This document shows, piece by piece, positions 61,045 to 64,000 of a stretch of 64,000 bases of DNA. The DNA is taken from positions 21,990-85,989 of the forward strand of contig NZ_QUCM01000013.1 in the NCBI RefSeq assembly GCF_003473545.1, written 5' to 3'. Position 1 is the first letter of the stretch; each line of letters opens with the position of its first letter. The notes beneath the pieces were generated by a model, which worked only from the letters and a program-made list of their open reading frames with translations, was not told the DNA's origin and searched no databases. A program made the translations under genes and the position numbers. This stretch comes from Clostridium sp. AM22-11AC (GTDB lineage: Bacteria > Bacillota > Clostridia > Lachnospirales > Lachnospiraceae).

Positions 61045-62082
61045 TTAAACTGCCCTTTTTCTAATCATCCTCAACGTGTCCGGTGTTGATTGAGCATAGT
61101 ACATACTCGTTACTTTAGAATCCGCGTGACCCAGGACTTCCTGGATCGTTCCTATATCTACGCCTCTGTTTTTCAACTCCATTCCCAGTGTCTTCCTCAT
61201 CTTGTGAGGATAACACCGGTTTGTCACACCTGCGTGTTCCGCAATTTCTTTCATGATTGTCCGTACCGAAGATGTCCCTATTGGCTTATAAGGCTTGCTC
61301 TTTGATACGAACATATGTTCATTGTTGTCTGTCCTAGAGTTCCAATATTTTTTGTAATGGTATAAAGCATCTGGATCCAGATATATGGTCCGATACCGGT
61401 TACTTTTTTCACCTAGAATCAAAATATCCCCTGTTTCCCAGTTGATCTGGTCAACAGTTATCTCAACAATTTCTCCTACGCGTGCCCCGGTACTGCGCAG
61501 TACTTCAATTAAGGCTCGTTCCCGTAAGGTCCAGCAACTGTCTCTTAAACGTGCCATTTCTTCCGGTGTAAAAAAATCTATAGGCTTTCTCTGCACCTTT
61601 AATGGCTCGATTGCTTCAACTGGATTTACAGTTATAAGCTTTTCTTTCCGCATCCAGGAAAAGAAAGCGGACAAATACCTTCTTTCGCTATTCAAAGTTG
61701 AGTTCTGATTTTTTCGTCCGGTTACTGGTACATTCCGGTTCTCATACCAATTGAGATAGTAAAATATATCATGCTCATCCATCTGCACCAATGGCTTGTC
61801 CAACACCGTGATCAGGCGTTTGATTGATGCCATATAACCATATTTAGTCCCTTCACGAAGCTTTTTCTTCTTATATAAAAAGAGTTTTATTATGTACTCA
61901 TTCTGTTGATCCACACTATCCTTAATCTCTGCCGGTAGCGTATTGATTCTTTCCATAACCACATCTATCGTCTTGTCAACTATCACGCGCTCCAGAATTT
62001 GGATTAAATCAGCAGCAATATATGCTGACATGGCAACGATTACATCATTAATAACCTGTGTTTTAACATTCTCATTTGTCAT
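61045..62082 (-). CDS. Tyrosine recombinase (integrase-type)
   Basis: 345 residues. Catalytic set: Arg201 (STGARVGEI), Lys226 (GEKSNRYR), His293-xx-Arg296 (YPHKMRKT), His319 (LGHAD) and Tyr328/329 (SMYY). The N-terminal SAM-like core-binding domain spans ~60-160, preceded by a helical 60-residue extension. It is the only site-specific recombinase in the prophage, so it presumably integrates the phage; it may also act on the fibre sites. RBS AAGGAGG at 6 bases and a 39-base dyad upstream (62101-62139). Confidence 0.93.
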   Translation of the reverse strand: MTNENVKTQVINDVIVAMSAYIAADLIQILERVIVDKTIDVVMERINTLPAEIKDSVDQQNEYIIKLFLYKKKKLREGTKYGYMASIKRLITVLDKPLVQMDEHDIFYYLNWYENRNVPVTGRKNQNSTLNSERRYLSAFFSWMRKEKLITVNPVEAIEPLKVQRKPIDFFTPEEMARLRDSCWTLRERALIEVLRSTGARVGEIVEITVDQINWETGDILILGEKSNRYRTIYLDPDALYHYKKYWNSRTDNNEHMFVSKSKPYKPIGTSSVRTIMKEIAEHAGVTNRCYPHKMRKTLGMELKNRGVDIGTIQEVLGHADSKVTSMYYAQSTPDTLRMIRKRAV

Positions 62083-62100
62083 AGATATCCTCCTTTTCCT

Positions 62101-62139
62101 TGCTTAAGAAGGGTATATATGATATACTTATCTTAAGCA
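62101..62139. promoter_or_regulatory. 39-bp symmetric dyad upstream of the recombinase gene
   Basis: Outer arms TGCTTAAGA / TCTTAAGCA (9 bases), inner arms GTATAT / ATATAC (6 bases), each separated by three bases, centred at 62120. It begins 19 bases before the recombinase ATG and overlaps a TATATA-type -10 region, as an operator would. Confidence 0.6.
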
Positions 62140-62190
62140 GAACGGCGGATCATGGTACCTTGGGCGGTTAATGATCTGCCTGTTTTTTTG

Positions 62191-62496
62191 TTACTGTGTT
62201 CTGTTTCCATCGGCTTTTCTCCTTTCTTCTCTAAACCATTTGCCATCACCTTTAAGCATCCTGGTCCTTGTTTCATCCCAATCTGCACAAAGCTGTGCAC
62301 TGTATTTATTTAGAGCTACTTCACATTCAATTTCAAAGTGTTTCAATCTATATCTTCTTTTTATCAGACTATTTAAACGAGCTGCTACCGAGATGTTTTG
62401 GCTGCTCACTTGCAGCATTTCTCGCAACTGTTTGCTCGTATACATTCCGCAGTACGTATTTCTGTCGTACAATTCATATAAATTAACTTTATTCAT
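62191..62496 (-). CDS. Phage protein with HTH-like segment (101 residues)
   Basis: Residues ~18-50 (YTSKQLREMLQVSSQNISVA) look like a helix-turn-helix, followed by a basic second half (KRRYRLKHFEIECEVALNK). It may be a regulator of the early region. The family is not recognised. It sits between the HicB-like and recombinase genes. Confidence 0.6.
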   Translation of the reverse strand: MNKVNLYELYDRNTYCGMYTSKQLREMLQVSSQNISVAARLNSLIKRRYRLKHFEIECEVALNKYSAQLCADWDETRTRMLKGDGKWFREERRKADGNRTQ

Positions 62497-62505
62497 TTTT
62501 TCTTC

Positions 62506-62697
62506 CTATCTTGGTATCTTTCCAGTTTTTTCACATAATGCCAGGTAATTATCCACCGCTAAACGAAATTTTTCCCGCAAATCGCGTATATTGGAGGAAT
62601 GAAAACTTACCAAATCAGAGCAGTTAGAAAGAGTTCCCACATATATCATTTCTTTGGAATCATATTCGATTTTTGCTTCATAACCTTTGTATGTCAT
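62506..62697 (-). CDS. HicB-like protein without partner toxin
   Basis: 63 residues, MTYKGYEAKIEYDSKEMIYVG then VSFHSSNIRDLREKFRLAVDN: the partial RNase-H-like domain of HicB antitoxins. The usual C-terminal DNA-binding domain is absent, and no hicA frame is next to it. RBS GGAGAG is present. A separate RHH gene lies just upstream, so a split HicB-like regulator is possible. Confidence 0.8.
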   Translation of the reverse strand: MTYKGYEAKIEYDSKEMIYVGTLSNCSDLVSFHSSNIRDLREKFRLAVDNYLALCEKTGKIPR

Positions 62698-62744
62698 AAA
62701 ATCTCTCCACTAAATTTCAGTTTTACTGCATAACGTTATTAATT

Positions 62745-62918
62745 TTATGCAACTTTATCCTCTGCCTCCAGGAAGGCTGCAACAGCCTTTTTTATCAGCC
62801 ACGCTATGGTTCTTTCATTCTTCTGGCAGTAAGCCACTACTTGCCGGAGCTGCACAGGATCCATGCTCACGCTCTGTCTGACGGCTTTATCTTCTGCTTT
62901 CTTCTTCGGTCTTGCCAT
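62745..62918 (-). CDS. Ribbon-helix-helix-type DNA-binding protein (57 residues)
   Basis: Starts MARPKKKAEDKAVRQSVSMD and continues PVQLRQVVAYCQKNERTIAW, LIKKAVAAFLEAE. A basic start, a short beta strand (RQSVSMD) and two helices fit the CopG/Arc RHH fold. RBS GGGAGG is 7 bases before the ATG. It is the first (rightmost) phage gene and a plausible operator-binding regulator for the early operon or for excision. Confidence 0.7.
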   Translation of the reverse strand: MARPKKKAEDKAVRQSVSMDPVQLRQVVAYCQKNERTIAWLIKKAVAAFLEAEDKVA

Positions 62919-63017
62919 ATCACTACCTCCCTTTCCGTATGCTTATTAAATTTTGGGTTATTTCAGTTGTGATCCAGAAAATAGGGGCCGGAAAGAATTG
63001 ACTTAGGGGGTAAAATT

Positions 63018-64000
63018 ATGTTAGTTGCAACCTTTGACATTGGAACTACCGCAGTAAAGGCGGTAGCTGTACGTGACGATGGAGAACCGTTTTTTACAGG
63101 AAGCCAGGTGATCCATACTATAGAAAAAAATGGTTTTAAGGAACAGAACCCGGAAGAATGGTACAGTGCTTTCTGCGCCTTATCCCATGCTCTTACAGAT
63201 AAAATATCGGCCAAAGACATTTCCGCTCTTATTTTTTCCGGTCAGATGCAGGATGTGATACCAGTTGGAAGTGACTTAAGATCTTTGGGAAATGCCATTC
63301 TCTACTCTGACGGACGGGCTGGCGCACAGGCAGAAGCCATTGAAAATGCAGTTGGCAGCGATACTATTACCGCTATTACAGGAAACCATTTTGACGGTTC
63401 CATGCCTCTGGCAAAGATCTTGTGGTTAAAGGAAAATCAGCCGGAGATCTATGAAAAAGCAGCTGCTTTTCTCATCAGTTCCAAAGACTATGTAGTGGCA
63501 AGACTGACCGGGAATTTCATTGGTGATATGACGGCCTGCGCTACTGCGGGAGCTATGGATCTGGAACATAAAACATGGTCTGAGCACCTTATAAACGATG
63601 CCGGACTGGATATAAACAAATTTCCAAAACTGCTCCATTCCCATGAACTTGCAGGCGTAATAGCAGAAAAGGGAGCTGCTGATACCGGCTATCTGCCCGG
63701 AACAAAAGTCTACGCAGGCACCGGAGATGCCGGGGCTACCACTCTTGCCAGTGGTATCTTAGCCCCTGGCGAATACAATGTAAACCTGGGTACTTCCAGC
63801 TGGGTGGCAGCTGTATCAAAAGGCCGTATGGACAGTGAAGGCGGCGGTTTTAACCTGGCTGCCATGCAAAAAGACTTATATATTAATGTAGTACCATTTT
63901 TAAATGGTGGAAATGTACACCGCTTTATTGCCCGGATCTTATCCCGCGAGCTGGACCATAAACCGGATTTCGCCTATATCTCCCACCTTTTAAAAAACCA
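63018..64000 (+). CDS. FGGY-family carbohydrate kinase (xylulokinase-like), N-terminal part
   Basis: Rightward gene cut by the window end; 327 codons visible. MLVATFDIGTTAVKAVAVRD is the FGGY ATP-binding start, followed by FSGQMQDVIPVG, the SSKDYVVARLTG substrate segment, and GTGDAGATTLASG with NLGTSSWVA. FGGY kinases phosphorylate pentoses or related sugars; xylulose is one possibility. The GGGGG box is 8 bases before the ATG. It is a normal chromosomal gene and marks the right flank of the prophage. Confidence 0.88.
   Translation, partial: MLVATFDIGTTAVKAVAVRDDGEPFFTGSQVIHTIEKNGFKEQNPEEWYSAFCALSHALTDKISAKDISALIFSGQMQDVIPVGSDLRSLGNAILYSDGRAGAQAEAIENAVGSDTITAITGNHFDGSMPLAKILWLKENQPEIYEKAAAFLISSKDYVVARLTGNFIGDMTACATAGAMDLEHKTWSEHLINDAGLDINKFPKLLHSHELAGVIAEKGAADTGYLPGTKVYAGTGDAGATTLASGILAPGEYNVNLGTSSWVAAVSKGRMDSEGGGFNLAAMQKDLYINVVPFLNGGNVHRFIARILSRELDHKPDFAYISHLLKN

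Larger units (their letters stand above)
34247..62950. mobile_element. Integrated prophage with podovirus-like structural genes
   Basis: About 28.7 kb of phage genes, all leftward apart from stored fibre cassettes. Content: RHH and HicB-like proteins, tyrosine recombinase, HUH Rep, TerS/TerL, P22-like portal, Prp protease, scaffold, N4-gp56-type capsid protein, fibre, holin, lysozyme, connector and hub proteins, S74 fibre paralogues and a giant polyvalent protein. No tail-tube, sheath or tape-measure gene is seen, which fits a short-tailed virion. Edges are inferred: the left from the broken histidine kinase, the right from the FGGY kinase start at 63018. I could not find a perfect direct repeat for attL/attR. 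Confidence 0.9.

Noticed and set aside
62191..62697. Complete HicAB toxin-antitoxin pair
   Set aside because: The neighbouring 101-residue protein is too long and lacks the HicA fold pattern; no small basic HicA frame lies on either side.
34254..62742. TTTTAC-GCATAA-TTATTAA similarity between 34254-34273 and 62721-62742 as att repeats
   Set aside because: The two stretches need a one-base gap and differ by two further bases, while att cores of tyrosine recombinases are normally identical. The second copy would also leave the RHH gene outside the prophage. Likely AT-rich chance similarity.

Overview
The window looks like the chromosome of a spore-forming Lachnospiraceae-type Firmicute (Clostridia). 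Evidence: an alpha/beta-type small acid-soluble spore protein, GerW/YtfJ and YlbJ sporulation proteins, the Firmicutes pairs rpmB-yloU-yloV and rsmD-coaD-ylbJ, and strong AGGAGG-type ribosome binding sites. Genus cannot be decided from the sequence alone.

Host part, 1 to about 34.24 kb. Leftward genes: a partial RluA-type pseudouridine synthase, an SDR oxidoreductase, a YgiQ radical-SAM protein, an unusual RsuA-HAD fusion and an RsmF-type rRNA methylase. YlbJ runs rightward. A coiled-coil protein, coaD and rsmD run leftward. Then come a SASP gene (rightward), recG, a ROK fructokinase, a Bax-inhibitor-1 membrane protein, fakA and an Asp23/Gls24 protein (leftward), and rpmB (rightward). A 45-residue membrane peptide, gerW, a DUF2953 protein and two unknown genes follow, then cinA-pgsA-rimO-rpoZ-gmk-yicC behind a near-consensus promoter. 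The last host block is a MoxR/DUF58/transglutaminase operon, a large leucine-rich-repeat surface protein and a histidine kinase-receiver gene that starts abruptly inside its H-box. A sugar kinase (FGGY) begins at 63.0 kb on the far side.

Prophage, about 34.25 to 62.95 kb. Every protein gene except two stored fibre cassettes points left. Early end: an RHH protein, a HicB-like protein, a small HTH-like protein, a tyrosine recombinase and an HUH rolling-circle-type Rep. Late block: TerS, TerL, a P22-like portal, a Prp-family cysteine protease, scaffold, an N4-gp56-type capsid protein, a BppU-like tail fibre, small accessory genes, holin, lysozyme, connector and tail-hub proteins, two S74 auto-processing fibre paralogues, an internal virion protein and a 2734-residue polyvalent ejection protein. 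The module predicts a podovirus-like particle. No CI-type repressor, helicase or polymerase is visible.

Most notable observations. (1) The fibre gene ends in an apparent invertible segment: a 12-bp in-frame site sits at codons 405-408 and again, inverted, 574 bp away, where it begins an alternative C-terminus on the other strand. (2) A second pair of the same sites with two more unexpressed C-termini lies at the left edge of the prophage, giving a four-cassette fibre-tip repertoire. (3) Scaffold and capsid both begin with a motif like the cleavage site of Prp, and a Prp homologue is encoded just upstream. (4) Two tandem hairpins with identical GAAAGA loops and a compensatory base-pair change lie in the leader of the scaffold gene, like a translational operator. 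(5) A promoter-terminator unit of about 80 nt at the left edge may encode a small RNA.
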